Below are positions 18,940-27,825 of a DNA stretch of 64,000 bases, in pieces (positions within the stretch are counted from its first letter, which is position 1; each line of letters opens with the position of its first letter). The notes beneath the pieces are model-generated. The model made no database searches. It was not told the origin of the DNA and worked only from the letters and a program-made list of their open reading frames with translations. Position numbers and translations under genes: made by a program. The DNA comes from Bradyrhizobium sp. dw_78. Its GTDB lineage: Bacteria > Pseudomonadota > Alphaproteobacteria > Rhizobiales > Xanthobacteraceae. The stretch covers positions 248,001 through 312,000 of the forward strand of contig NZ_JAAVUS010000006.1 in the NCBI RefSeq assembly GCF_018449525.1, written 5' to 3'.

Positions 18940-20574
18940 TTAATGCAGCGAGGCGGTCTGCACCACAAAGGGCGTCGTCACCAGCTTTGCGGTGGCGGAT
19001 CCGGTGAAATGCTCGCAGAGCAGACCCATCTGCGGATCGTCCGAGAAGCCCATCGCGACCGCGGCCTGCGGCTTGACGAAATAAGCGCGCATCAGGGTCA
19101 TGTCAGTATCGCCCAGCACCGTCGTGAACATCGAGTTGCTCGTGCTCGGCGCCAGCACCAGGGCACGCAGCCAGACGTCGTTGCCCTTGGCTGCGGCAAT
19201 CCGCGCCGACGTCGCGATCACGCCGTCCTGACCCTGGATATTTCCCTGCCCCTGCAGCCCTTTGGCAGCAACGCTGTTGATCCCGGTGGCCGGCGACCCG
19301 GCGGCGTCACGCGGCAATGGCCGGACGCTGTGCGGGATCGGCGCAGTGGCGGCGACGATCCTGGAGCGGTCGACCGGCGAATTGGCGACGGGCGCATAGG
19401 CCAGTGCCTGAAACGCCGCGGAAATACCGGCGGTCGATTGCGGATCGGCCGATGTCACCGCCTCGCGCGCCCTGATGGCTGCGATCTGCTCGGGTGTCGC
19501 CTGTTTCACCGCCGCGGAATCGCCCCAGATGCCGCGGGCGTTGATGATGTCGGCCGGCGTTTGCGGCTTCGCGTCATTGTCGTCAGCATCGGCCGACGCC
19601 TGCTCGGGCGGCTTCGGTTTGCCGGATTGGATGAGCTGCGCGTCGGCGGAGGCGAGCTGGAAAGCCGAGAATGCGCGCGGCCTTGAACGCGGCGCCGGCA
19701 CAGCATCGGCGGACCTGTCCGCCGATCCGCTGGTCGTCATGTCGGCGACCTGTTCGACCGCCGGAGCGCCCTCATCCTCGTCGTCGTTGGATCTGCCGTT
19801 GAAAAACCGGTCCCACAGGCTTGGGCTGCTCCGGACCATTGCGTGATCGTCGCCGTCGCGCTTTTCGATATCGGCGCGGGCGACCTCATATCCTTTCAGC
19901 GGGACGCCATCCGAAGGTACATGGACGGTGCGGCCATCCGGAAACACCCTGGCCAGCTGGTCATGGGTCATGCGCGGCCAGTGCCGGATGCTGCCGGTGT
20001 CGAGATGGACGAAAGGCGATCCCGAGGTCGGATAGAAGCCGACGCCGCCGCGCTGCAACCGCAGCCCGGCGAAACGGATCTGCTCAAGCGATACGCCCGG
20101 GATGAAAAAGTCCATCGCGTGGCCGAGCATGTGCTGGCTGTAACGGGCCACGGCCGAAGAACGGCGGTGGAGCATGGCGTTGGTGGCGGGGGAGCGGTAG
20201 GCGGAAATGATCTGGATCGGCTTCTTGCCGTCGACGTCGCGATAGACTTCCCAGAGGATGTCGAACAGGTGGCGGTCCATCACCGTCTGGTCCTGGGTGC
20301 GCCAGTCGCGGAGGTAATGGTTGATCTGCTTCAGCGCTTCTTCGTCATAGCGGCCGTTGCGCTTGAAGGTGACGGTGAGGTCTTCGTTGGAATGGGTGTG
20401 GTGGAACGAAAGGGTGCGGGTTTCGTTTTCAGCGGTCGCGTCGTGAACAGAGCCGGCTCCCAGAAGCAGCAGCAATGCGGTCAGGCCGAGATGATACCCG
20501 GCCCGATATCCAGCCCTCGATAGCGACAGTGAATTGAATTGGCGTGCAAAACCAGCCAGCACGTACGAGCCCAC
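18940..20574 (-). CDS. DUF882/YcbK-like M15-type peptidoglycan peptidase with long C-terminal extension
   Basis: A 544-residue exported protein. Positively charged N terminus and hydrophobic segment (about 20-48) suggest a signal peptide or anchor. The DUF882/M15 domain (about 52-210) keeps likely zinc-site motifs: SAYRS, HMLGHAMDF and FVHLDTG, so a cell-wall amidase or carboxypeptidase role is plausible. The E. coli relative YcbK/MepK cleaves 3-3 crosslinks made by L,D-transpeptidases. The remaining 330 residues are Ala/Pro/Asp-rich and unassigned. Its upstream neighbour on the same strand is a YcbB-type L,D-transpeptidase, matching the E. coli ycbB-ycbK pairing. A perfect hairpin lies 40 bp upstream of the start. 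Confidence 0.85.
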   Translation of the reverse strand: MGSYVLAGFARQFNSLSLSRAGYRAGYHLGLTALLLLLGAGSVHDATAENETRTLSFHHTHSNEDLTVTFKRNGRYDEEALKQINHYLRDWRTQDQTVMDRHLFDILWEVYRDVDGKKPIQIISAYRSPATNAMLHRRSSAVARYSQHMLGHAMDFFIPGVSLEQIRFAGLRLQRGGVGFYPTSGSPFVHLDTGSIRHWPRMTHDQLARVFPDGRTVHVPSDGVPLKGYEVARADIEKRDGDDHAMVRSSPSLWDRFFNGRSNDDEDEGAPAVEQVADMTTSGSADRSADAVPAPRSRPRAFSAFQLASADAQLIQSGKPKPPEQASADADDNDAKPQTPADIINARGIWGDSAAVKQATPEQIAAIRAREAVTSADPQSTAGISAAFQALAYAPVANSPVDRSRIVAATAPIPHSVRPLPRDAAGSPATGINSVAAKGLQGQGNIQGQDGVIATSARIAAAKGNDVWLRALVLAPSTSNSMFTTVLGDTDMTLMRAYFVKPQAAVAMGFSDDPQMGLLCEHFTGSATAKLVTTPFVVQTASLH

Positions 20575-20613
20575 CCTGAAGATGATCGATCGAGCGGACG
20601 ACCGATTTAGTAG

Positions 20614-20642
20614 CTCTTTCGCCGTCCCGAGCGGCGAAAGAG
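20614..20642 (-). promoter_or_regulatory. perfect 10-bp hairpin in the leader of the DUF882 gene
   Basis: CTCTTTCGCC (20614-20623) pairs exactly with GGCGAAAGAG (20633-20642) around a 9-base loop. It lies 40 bp before the start codon on the minus strand. No T-run follows in that direction, so a terminator is unlikely; an operator or leader structure is possible. Confidence 0.45.
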
Positions 20643-20775
20643 TATGAACGTAGTCTTAAAGGCAGGATGGTTAAGATATCGCTCCCACCCCAAAGTCAGG
20701 CTTTAACCTAACTCATCTAGTGTGGCGAAAAAGAGCCGGTTGCTGAAATCAGGATGGAGGGTGGTTAACATTACC

Positions 20776-20797
20776 GGTCTCGCCGATTGGCGAGACC
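20776..20797 (-). terminator. hairpin downstream of the L,D-transpeptidase gene
   Basis: GGTCTCGCC (20776-20784) and GGCGAGACC (20789-20797) form a perfect 9-bp stem with a GATT loop, about 50 bp beyond the stop codon at 20846. The base run after it on the minus strand is not T-rich, so it may protect the 3' end rather than end transcription by itself. Confidence 0.45.
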
Positions 20798-20845
20798 TTT
20801 GACGTTGCTACGGAAATCCGGCCGCGGTGGCGGAGGGAGGGCTGG

Positions 20846-23080
20846 TCAGCGGGTGAAGATCCGCCGCTGCGGTCGCGGCGGTGCCGGAGCGGGGGTCGAG
20901 CCTCCGAACAGCCGCTCGAAGAACGAGGGGCCGGAGGAGCTGTTGTCGCTGGCAAGGCTGGGGCCTGTCGGAAGGTTGCCGACCGGATGAGAATAGCTCG
21001 GCTGCGCATGGGCAACCACGGCTTCCATATCCTTGTTCTTGCTGTTGCGCAGCAGGGACAACATCAGCCCGTCGCGGCCATAGATATCCTTGCGGAACTC
21101 AAGCTTGCCCGCCTCGTCCACGAATGCCGTCTGGTAGGTGATGTTCACCGGGATCGGCGTCGGGAATTTCAGATCGACCTCGCTCGATCCGTACATGCTG
21201 CGAATCTTCTCCGGGGTGTAGTGCTCGTTCGGCTCTGTGATGTTGAGCAGGATCGAGGCGTATTGATCCGGATTCTGCACCCGCATGCAGCCATGGCTGA
21301 AGGCGCGTTCTTCCTTCGCGAACAGGTATTTGTCCGGGGTGTCGTGCTGATACACCAGGAATTTGTTCGGGAAATTGAAGCGGATGCGGCCGAGCGCGTT
21401 GCCGTCGCCGGGCGGCTGCGAGATGTGGACGCTGCCGTCGCTGTTGCGTTCGAGCCGCAGTCCCATCCGCTCCAGCACGGTCGGGTCCTGCTGCAGCGCC
21501 GGCAGATACTCGCCATAGACGATCGATGGCGGCACGTTCCAGGTCGGGTTGACGGTGATGTATTTCATCGTCTCCGTCAGAAGCGGGGTGGCGTGAACGC
21601 CTGGCTTTCCGGTCACCACCTTGGTGGTCCAGACGGTGGCGCCGTGCTGCATCACCTTCAGCGTGTAATCGGGGATGTTGAGAATGACATAGGCGTCGCC
21701 GATCGAGGGGGCGCCGAGGTCGCGCGGCAACCAGCGCCAGCGCTCCATGTTGACGACCACGGTGTCGATCTGCCTGCCCCGTTTCGGGCTGTTGATCGCG
21801 TTGACGGTCTTGTCGTCGAGAATGCCGGTGGGCCGGAGTTCGGCACCTTCCTGGAACGTGCGCACGGCTTCCGCAACCTTGGCATCATAATGATCGTCGC
21901 TTGCGTTCTCGGTGATTCCGAGCTTGGCGCGCAGTTGCGGCACGCGCGGATCTTCCACCACTTCGGTGGGCTGCTTCTTGTTGCGTGAGGGCGTGAATTT
22001 GAGCGTCGGGCCTTCGGCGATCTGGATCACCGGCCCATCGCCCTGACCGCGCAATTCGGCGAGCTTCTTCTTGAGATCGCGATAGAGTTTTTGCGGCGGG
22101 TTATAGCCATCGAGCGCGGCGGATGCGTCCTTGGCGGTGGTGACGTTGGCCAGCACTTCCGAAGGATCGACCGGGTGCTCGGGATAGGAGATATCGCCTG
22201 AGACCTGCGACCAGTGCATCCGGCCGCTCTGCGCCTGCCGCGCATAGTCCATCATGCTGCTGGTCAGTTTCAGGTCGGCTTCCGCCCGTGCGTCCGGATC
22301 GGTCGCCGCGGCGAAATCAGGCACCGGGTAATCTTCAGGATTCAATCCGTCGGCGGCCGCATCCTTCAGCCGCGCGATGACGCCCTTGGCGGTCTCGGTC
22401 AGCGTGCCGCCCTGGGTCCATAGCGGCGCGAAGTCGTGCGCCGTGTAGAATTTCTCGACCGCCGCCCGTTCGGCCTTGCGCTCGAAATAGTGCGATGATT
22501 TCGCGCCCAACAGGTCGCGCAGTTTGTCGGCGACCGGCTGATCGGCTGCCGGCACGTTGCTGGCGGCCTTGGTCGGCTCTTGGGCGGGCGCAGCGGGCGT
22601 TGCCGTCGCCGCGGCAGGCGCCGTCGGCGCGACCGCAGCGGAGTCGCTCTTGTCAGGTTCAGCCTTGGTGTCGACCTTGCCCGGCTCGACCTTGGCGGTC
22701 TCAGGCTTGGTGGCGTCGGGCTTGGCCATATCAGGCTTGGCGGCATCGATGTTGGCGGTCGCAGGTGTGGCGGCGGGCACCGGAGTGGTGGCGACATCTG
22801 CGGGCTTATTCGCGGTCTGGTCGGGTGCGGAGACCTTTGCGTCTGGCACCGACGCGGTGACGTCGGGCTTGAAATCGTTGACGGTCGGGGGCGGAACGTT
22901 GGCGGGTTCGGGGCGCGGGACCGCGGCGTCGATGGCGAGTTCGGCGGCATTGTTGTGTGCCGCATCCTGCGCCATGACCGGAGTTATGGCCGAGGTCGCG
23001 GATACCGCGAGGAAGGTCGCGGCCACGGCCATCAGCACGCGGTCGAATCCCGCACGGTTGTTCACAGTGTCGCGCATCAT
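20846..23080 (-). CDS. L,D-transpeptidase (YcbB/LdtD-like)
   Basis: A 744-residue periplasmic enzyme that would form 3-3 crosslinks in peptidoglycan. Order: signal peptide (about 1-38, ending VMAQ), an Ala/Pro/Lys-rich low-complexity stretch (about 45-190), an N-terminal scaffold domain with YPVPDFAAA, a peptidoglycan-binding domain with VAEAVRTFQEGAELRPTGI, then the YkuD catalytic domain. The catalytic motif SHGCMRVQ is intact, with nucleophile Cys598. It ends with a tail of about 90 residues. ATG 23080 and 23077 are both behind a GAGGGGAG ribosome site; the frame opens further up at 23263. It probably acts with the DUF882 peptidase next to it. Confidence 0.93.
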   Translation of the reverse strand: MMRDTVNNRAGFDRVLMAVAATFLAVSATSAITPVMAQDAAHNNAAELAIDAAVPRPEPANVPPPTVNDFKPDVTASVPDAKVSAPDQTANKPADVATTPVPAATPATANIDAAKPDMAKPDATKPETAKVEPGKVDTKAEPDKSDSAAVAPTAPAAATATPAAPAQEPTKAASNVPAADQPVADKLRDLLGAKSSHYFERKAERAAVEKFYTAHDFAPLWTQGGTLTETAKGVIARLKDAAADGLNPEDYPVPDFAAATDPDARAEADLKLTSSMMDYARQAQSGRMHWSQVSGDISYPEHPVDPSEVLANVTTAKDASAALDGYNPPQKLYRDLKKKLAELRGQGDGPVIQIAEGPTLKFTPSRNKKQPTEVVEDPRVPQLRAKLGITENASDDHYDAKVAEAVRTFQEGAELRPTGILDDKTVNAINSPKRGRQIDTVVVNMERWRWLPRDLGAPSIGDAYVILNIPDYTLKVMQHGATVWTTKVVTGKPGVHATPLLTETMKYITVNPTWNVPPSIVYGEYLPALQQDPTVLERMGLRLERNSDGSVHISQPPGDGNALGRIRFNFPNKFLVYQHDTPDKYLFAKEERAFSHGCMRVQNPDQYASILLNITEPNEHYTPEKIRSMYGSSEVDLKFPTPIPVNITYQTAFVDEAGKLEFRKDIYGRDGLMLSLLRNSKNKDMEAVVAHAQPSYSHPVGNLPTGPSLASDNSSSGPSFFERLFGGSTPAPAPPRPQRRIFTR

Positions 23081-23488
23081 CGCTCCCCTCGGGTGAAGCC
23101 TGCCCCGTCGGGGAACAGTTGTTGAATGGTCCGTCTCAGCTTTCGCAAATTGCCGGCCTGATCGGTTCTCGGCGCATTGTGCCGAGAACATCGGTTTGCG
23201 TCTGAATCGCTCCAGACCTCTTTCGGTTGGTACGCCTGCATGCAACGATTCATACGCCAACACACGTTACACGGGCCCTGTCCATGCAAGCCAGCACCTC
23301 GCGGACAACTCACGATAAACTGACTTAGAACCGATCTGGAACCGATTTCCCGGAACCCCGCTTCGCAGCGGATGGCGTAGTTTTGCCATGAGCTGTGATT
23401 TTTGTCTGTCACCGGCGAGCCACGGTTCAAAATGTTCAGGACGGCCATTTCGAGATCCATAGCCTAACGCTCTGTATCCGCGTCCGGT
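23081..23488. other. 408-bp intergenic region upstream of the L,D-transpeptidase gene
   Basis: No gene is supported here. It separates the end of the NtrC-type regulator from the L,D-transpeptidase start, both on the minus strand, and presumably holds the promoter of the latter. It contains a perfect 9-bp inverted repeat GTTCTCGGC/GCCGAGAAC with a 7-base loop at 23165-23189, 85 bp before the start codon. Confidence 0.5.
23165..23189 (-). promoter_or_regulatory. perfect 9-bp inverted repeat before the L,D-transpeptidase gene
   Basis: Arms GTTCTCGGC (23165-23173) and GCCGAGAAC (23181-23189) with a 7-base centre. The position, 85-109 bp upstream of the start codon, suits an operator or a structured leader. 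Which one cannot be decided from sequence. Confidence 0.4.
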
Positions 23489-25003
23489 TCAGTTGGTGCT
23501 GTCCGCGCTGTCGGCCGTGCCGTCGGTCTCGGCCTCGTCGAGCTTGCGATAAAGTGTCGAGCGGCCGATCTTCAACCGTCGTGCGACCTCGGACATCTGG
23601 CCGCGGTAATGCGAGATCGCGAAGCGGATGATTTCGCTCTCCATGTCTTCGAGCGGTCGAACCTCTCCGGTGCCGGTCAGCATCGGGAGCATGCCGGCCG
23701 ACGGCAATGGGGGAGCGATGGGTATATCGTTACCTGAAATCATGGCCGGCGCCGTCGAATGGGAACCGGGGCCGATGATCAACGGCTCGCCGGTCATGTG
23801 GCCGGCGTCGGGCATTGCCAGCGATTGCGCGGCGGCCTGCGGGAAGTCGGCGATGCCGAGCTGGTCGGTCTCGCTCATCACCACGGCGCGATAGACCGCG
23901 TTCTCGAGCTGGCGGATGTTGCCGGGCCAGTCGAGTTGCGACAACAGCGCCATGGCCTCGCCGTCGATGCCAGTGATCAGGCGGTTTTCCTCGGCGCAGA
24001 AGCGCGCGAGGAAGTGCCGCAACAGATGCGGGATATCCTCGCGCCGCATCCGCAAGGGAGGGATCGTCAGCGGCAGCACGTGCAGGCGGTAGAACAGGTC
24101 CTCGCGAAATTGTCCGTTTTTGACCTGGTCGAGCAGTTTGCGGTTGGTCGCGGAGACGATGCGGACATCGACTTTCACGGGCTTGCGGCCGCCGACCGCC
24201 TCGACCGCGCCTTCCTGCAGGGCGCGGAGCAGTTTGACCTGGGCGCTGAGCGGCAGTTCGCCGACTTCGTCCAGAAACAGCGTGCCGCCGGAAGCCTCGA
24301 CGAATTTGCCGGTATGACGTTCGGTCGCGCCGGTGAAGGCGCCCTTCTCATGACCGAACAGGATCGACTCCACGAGATTGTCCGGGATCGCGCCGCAATT
24401 GACCGCAACGAATGGTTTTGCCTTCCTTTCGCCGCTGCCATGAATGGCGCGCGCGAACAATTCCTTGCCGACACCGGATTCGCCTTCGATCAGGACCGGG
24501 ATCGTGGAGGCGGCGGCCTTTTGCGCCGTGCGTAGCACGCCCGCCATGGCTTCGCTGCGGGTGACGATATCGGAAAAAGTCAGCCGGCCTTCGCGGCTGT
24601 GCCGGATGCGCTGCAATTCGCCCTTGAGCGCGCTGGTATTGAGCGCGTTGCGCAGCGACACTTGCAGCCGCTCGAAACCGGCGGGCTTCACCACGAAATC
24701 GAGGGCGCCGGCGCGCATCGCCGACACCACATTATCAATACCGCCATGGGCGGTTTGTACGATGACGGGAATGTTCAGGCCGGCCTCACGGATTTTTGCC
24801 AATACGCCCATGCCATCGAGGCCTGGCATCACGAGGTCGAGTACGACGGCGTCGATATTGGGCCCGTCCGGCGCGGTCAGCATATCGATCGCCGCGTCGC
24901 CGCCGTCGGCAACCATCGCCTCATAGCCACATTTCTGCACCATGTTTTCGACCAGACGGCGCTGAACGGCGTCGTCATCGGCAATCAAAATGCAGGCTGC
25001 CAT
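23489..25003 (-). CDS. NtrC-family sigma-54-dependent response regulator
   Basis: A 504-residue activator. Receiver domain 1-120 has the acidic pair IADDD, phosphoacceptor Asp56 (VVLDLVMP), and VKPAG with the conserved lysine. The AAA+ domain (about 140-375) has Walker A GESGVGKE, the sigma-54 contact loop KGAFTGA, and Walker B GGTLFLDEVGELP. A C-terminal Fis-type helix-turn-helix is SEVARRLKIGRSTLYRKL (about 470-490). It would drive RpoN promoters after phosphorylation. No histidine kinase is adjacent, so the sensor is elsewhere. It is divergent from pepF; the 143-bp gap holds one perfect TTAA-N7-TTAA box. Confidence 0.94.
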   Translation of the reverse strand: MAACILIADDDAVQRRLVENMVQKCGYEAMVADGGDAAIDMLTAPDGPNIDAVVLDLVMPGLDGMGVLAKIREAGLNIPVIVQTAHGGIDNVVSAMRAGALDFVVKPAGFERLQVSLRNALNTSALKGELQRIRHSREGRLTFSDIVTRSEAMAGVLRTAQKAAASTIPVLIEGESGVGKELFARAIHGSGERKAKPFVAVNCGAIPDNLVESILFGHEKGAFTGATERHTGKFVEASGGTLFLDEVGELPLSAQVKLLRALQEGAVEAVGGRKPVKVDVRIVSATNRKLLDQVKNGQFREDLFYRLHVLPLTIPPLRMRREDIPHLLRHFLARFCAEENRLITGIDGEAMALLSQLDWPGNIRQLENAVYRAVVMSETDQLGIADFPQAAAQSLAMPDAGHMTGEPLIIGPGSHSTAPAMISGNDIPIAPPLPSAGMLPMLTGTGEVRPLEDMESEIIRFAISHYRGQMSEVARRLKIGRSTLYRKLDEAETDGTADSADSTN

Positions 25004-25067
25004 GGCTTTGCTTTCCTCGGGCGTTACAACTATCTGTCTCGAATCGGGGCACTCTCGCCGAAGCCGA

Positions 25068-25082
25068 TTAACGCCCTCTTAA
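25068..25082. promoter_or_regulatory. CtrA-type binding box between the NtrC-type regulator and pepF
   Basis: TTAA at 25068-25071 and TTAA at 25079-25082 are seven bases apart, a full CtrA-type site. It is 64 bp before the response-regulator start and 65 bp before the pepF start, so it could act on either. Binding is inferred. Confidence 0.5.
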
Positions 25083-25146
25083 AGGTTGACATCACGTCCT
25101 CGCACGATCGTTTTTGCTTGAAACGCATATTATAGGTTTAACCCAG

Positions 25147-27006
25147 ATGACCTCGCGCTCCTTGTCCACCCTCCGCAAGCCGTCCGCTTCGCGCAAGCCC
25201 GGCGCCAAGAAGGCCACTGCCAGGGGCAAGACCGGCAGGCTGCCGGAATGGAACCTGGCCGACCTCTATTCCGGCATCGACGCGCCGGAGGTCGCACGCG
25301 ACCTCGAAAAGATGGACGCGGAATGCGTTGCGTTTGAAGCGGACTATAAAGGCAAGATTGCGGAGCAAATTGCGACAGAAGACGGCGGCAAATGGCTTGC
25401 CGAAGCGGTCAGCCGCTACGAGGCGATCGACGATCTCGCCGGAAGACTCGGATCCTATGCCGGCCTGGTTCACGCCGGCGACAGCGTCGATCCCGTTATC
25501 TCCAAATTCTACGGCGATATTTCGGAACGGCTGACCGCGGCTTCGATCCACCTGCTGTTTTTTCCGCTCGAGCTCAACCGCATCGACGATGCCGCGATCG
25601 AGCGCGCGATGCAGACCTCCGGACTCGGACATTATCGCCCGTGGATCGAGGATTTGCGCCAGGACAAGCCGTACCAGCTGGAAGACCGCGTCGAGCAATT
25701 GTTTCATGAAAAGTCCCAGAGCGGTTACGCCGCTTGGAACAGGTTGTTCGATCAGACCATCTCCGGCCTTCGCTTCAAGCTTGGGGCGAAGGAGTTGGCG
25801 ATCGAGCCGACGCTCAATCTGTTGCAGGACCGCGCCGGCGAAAAGCGCAAGGCCGCCGCGCAGGCGCTGGCGAAAACCTTCAAGGCCAATGAGCGGACCT
25901 TTGCGCTCATCACCAACACGCTCGCCAAGGACAAGGAGATTTCCGACCGCTGGCGCGGCTTTCAAGACGTCGCGGATTCTCGCCATCTGAACAACCGCGT
26001 CGAGCGCGAAGTCGTCGACGCGCTGGTCGCTTCGGTTCGATCCGCCTATCCGCGATTGTCGCATCGCTATTACCGGCTCAAGGCCGGCTGGTTCAACAAG
26101 AAGAAGCTCGCGCATTGGGATCGCAACGCGCCGCTGCCGTTCGCGGCCACCGGCAGCATCGCCTGGCCCGAGGCGAGGAACATGGTGCTGACGGCTTATC
26201 GCGGCTTCTCGCCCGAGATGGCTGCGATCGCCGAACGGTTTTTCACCGATCGCTGGATCGATGCGCCGGTGCGTCCCGGCAAGGCGCCGGGCGCGTTCTC
26301 GCATCCCACCACGCCCTCGGCGCATCCCTACGTGCTGATGAATTATCAGGGCAAGCCGCGCGACGTGATGACGCTGGCCCATGAACTCGGCCACGGCGTG
26401 CATCAGGTGCTGGCAGCGAAGAACGGCGCGTTGATGGCGCCGACGCCGCTGACGCTGGCCGAAACCGCCAGCGTGTTCGGAGAAATGCTGACCTTCAAGC
26501 GGCTGCTGGCGCAGACCAAGAGCGTCAAGCAGCGCCAGGCGCTGCTCGCCGGCAAGGTCGAGGACATGATCAACACCGTGGTGCGGCAGATCGCGTTTTA
26601 TTCGTTCGAGCGCGCGGTTCATACCGAGCGCAGGAACGGCGAATTGACCGCCGAGCGGATCGGCGAGATCTGGCTGAGCGTGCAGGGCGAGAGCCTGGGC
26701 CCAGCGATCGATATCCGGCCGGGCTACGAGACGTTCTGGATGTACATCCCGCACTTCATCCATTCGCCGTTCTACGTCTACGCCTATGCATTCGGCGATT
26801 GCCTGGTGAACTCGCTTTATGCGGTCTACGAACATGCCTCCGAAGGTTTCGCCGAGCGCTATCTGGCGATGCTGGCCGCCGGCGGCACCAAGCATTATTC
26901 CGAACTGCTCAAGCCGTTCGGCCTCGACGCCAAGGATCCGAAATTCTGGGACGGCGGCCTGTCGGTCATTGCCGGGATGATCGATGAGCTGGAAGGGATG
27001 GATTAA
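25147..27006 (+). CDS. pepF: M3-family oligoendopeptidase (PepF-type)
   Basis: A 619-residue cytoplasmic zinc oligopeptidase. The N-terminal Lys/Arg/Ser-rich stretch is followed by PEWNLADLYSGIDAP, typical of clade-3 PepF/M3 proteins. The helical lid covers about 40-390. The zinc motif LAHELGHGVHQ puts HELGH at 412-416, with the second ligand in TASVFGEML about 27 residues on. HFIHSPFYVYAYAFG, the conserved C-terminal substrate-site segment, is present. ATG 25147 was chosen; the frame begins at 25114 without support. It ends 93 bp before a toxin-antitoxin pair. Confidence 0.94.
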   Translation: MTSRSLSTLRKPSASRKPGAKKATARGKTGRLPEWNLADLYSGIDAPEVARDLEKMDAECVAFEADYKGKIAEQIATEDGGKWLAEAVSRYEAIDDLAGRLGSYAGLVHAGDSVDPVISKFYGDISERLTAASIHLLFFPLELNRIDDAAIERAMQTSGLGHYRPWIEDLRQDKPYQLEDRVEQLFHEKSQSGYAAWNRLFDQTISGLRFKLGAKELAIEPTLNLLQDRAGEKRKAAAQALAKTFKANERTFALITNTLAKDKEISDRWRGFQDVADSRHLNNRVEREVVDALVASVRSAYPRLSHRYYRLKAGWFNKKKLAHWDRNAPLPFAATGSIAWPEARNMVLTAYRGFSPEMAAIAERFFTDRWIDAPVRPGKAPGAFSHPTTPSAHPYVLMNYQGKPRDVMTLAHELGHGVHQVLAAKNGALMAPTPLTLAETASVFGEMLTFKRLLAQTKSVKQRQALLAGKVEDMINTVVRQIAFYSFERAVHTERRNGELTAERIGEIWLSVQGESLGPAIDIRPGYETFWMYIPHFIHSPFYVYAYAFGDCLVNSLYAVYEHASEGFAERYLAMLAAGGTKHYSELLKPFGLDAKDPKFWDGGLSVIAGMIDELEGMD

Positions 27007-27044
27007 GGGCTCTGGCCGAGTAAAACATCTGTTGAACGGGACCG

Positions 27045-27078
27045 AAGGGCGTGTTATACATTTGTATAACGCGCCCTT
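27045..27078. promoter_or_regulatory. 15-bp inverted repeat, probable operator of the AbrB/Doc operon
   Basis: AAGGGCGTGTTATAC (27045-27059) and GTATAACGCGCCCTT (27064-27078) are inverse complements with one mismatch around a 4-base centre. It ends 21 bp before the antitoxin start, where the promoter should be. Toxin-antitoxin operons are usually repressed by their own antitoxin at such a palindrome, so autoregulation is likely. It could also terminate pepF transcription, but no T-run follows. Confidence 0.65.
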
Positions 27079-27099
27079 GTCTTCAGAGGAGATCAGGCC

Positions 27100-27324
27100 A
27101 TGAAGATCGAAATCAAGAAAATCGGTAATTCCGATGGCCTCTTATTGCCCCGCGAGTTGATGCAGCGCCTGGACCTCAAGCGGGGGCAGGAACTGCATAT
27201 TATCGAGCTCGCCGGAGGCGGATTTCAGGCCATGCCCTACGATCCCGATTTCGAACGGACCATGGAAATCGCCGACGATATTATGGACAGGTATCGCGAC
27301 ACGCTCGCTGTGCTCGCAAAATGA
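27100..27324 (+). CDS. AbrB/MazE-type antitoxin
   Basis: A 74-residue protein with a SpoVT/AbrB swapped-hairpin DNA-binding domain at its N terminus (KKIGNSDGLLLPRELMQRLDLKRGQELH, residues about 6-33) and a short acidic C-terminal tail (DPDFERTMEIADDIMDRYRDTL) of the kind that blocks a toxin. It is followed 11 bp later by a Doc toxin gene, and preceded by a strong palindrome. It would bind the operon promoter and neutralise Doc. A GGAG ribosome site lies upstream. AbrB-Doc pairing replaces the classical Phd antitoxin. Confidence 0.9.
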   Translation: MKIEIKKIGNSDGLLLPRELMQRLDLKRGQELHIIELAGGGFQAMPYDPDFERTMEIADDIMDRYRDTLAVLAK

Positions 27325-27335
27325 CGGCATCCTGA

Positions 27336-27731
27336 ATGAGCGAGCCAACAGAGCCGCTCTGGATTACCTTCGAGCAGGCCGTTGCAATCCATGGCCGGCA
27401 GTTGCGGCGCTTTGGCGGTGCGCCGGGCCTTGGCGACGAGGACATGTTACGATCGGCGCTCGAGCGTCCGGTCAACAGGTGGAGTTACGAACAAGCCGGG
27501 GCGGCAGAGCTCGCCGCAGCCTATGCGTTCAGGCTTGCCAAAAATCATGCCTTTGTCGATGGAAACAAACGTATTGCCTTCATGGCGATGATGGTTTTTC
27601 TCCTCAAGAATGGCGTTCCGTTCAATCCGGACCCGGCACAGTCGACTTCCATCATCCTCTCCCTTGCGGCCGGCGAAGTCAGCGAGGAAAGTCTCACCCG
27701 CTGGATCAAGGATAATTGGCCTGCCGAATAA
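27336..27731 (+). CDS. doc: Doc-type Fic-domain toxin
   Basis: A 131-residue toxin of the Fic/Doc family. Doc of phage P1 phosphorylates EF-Tu and stops translation. The catalytic motif HAFVDGNKR (71-79) is complete, with the active histidine and the NKR end typical of Doc. The N-terminal part ITFEQAVAIHGRQLRRFGGAPGLGDEDMLRSALERP is characteristic of Doc and not of long Fic AMP transferases. It is translated 11 bp after the AbrB antitoxin. No sign of truncation. Target assignment comes from the family, not from this sequence. Confidence 0.92.
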   Translation: MSEPTEPLWITFEQAVAIHGRQLRRFGGAPGLGDEDMLRSALERPVNRWSYEQAGAAELAAAYAFRLAKNHAFVDGNKRIAFMAMMVFLLKNGVPFNPDPAQSTSIILSLAAGEVSEESLTRWIKDNWPAE

Positions 27732-27825
27732 CCCGATAAGCGCAGGGCAGGGCCTGCGCGCCGTTGCCCTCCCGGTGCGTTTGCGGTAATTCCACGCAAC
27801 ACTGGGATTTTGACTGGGGACACCA

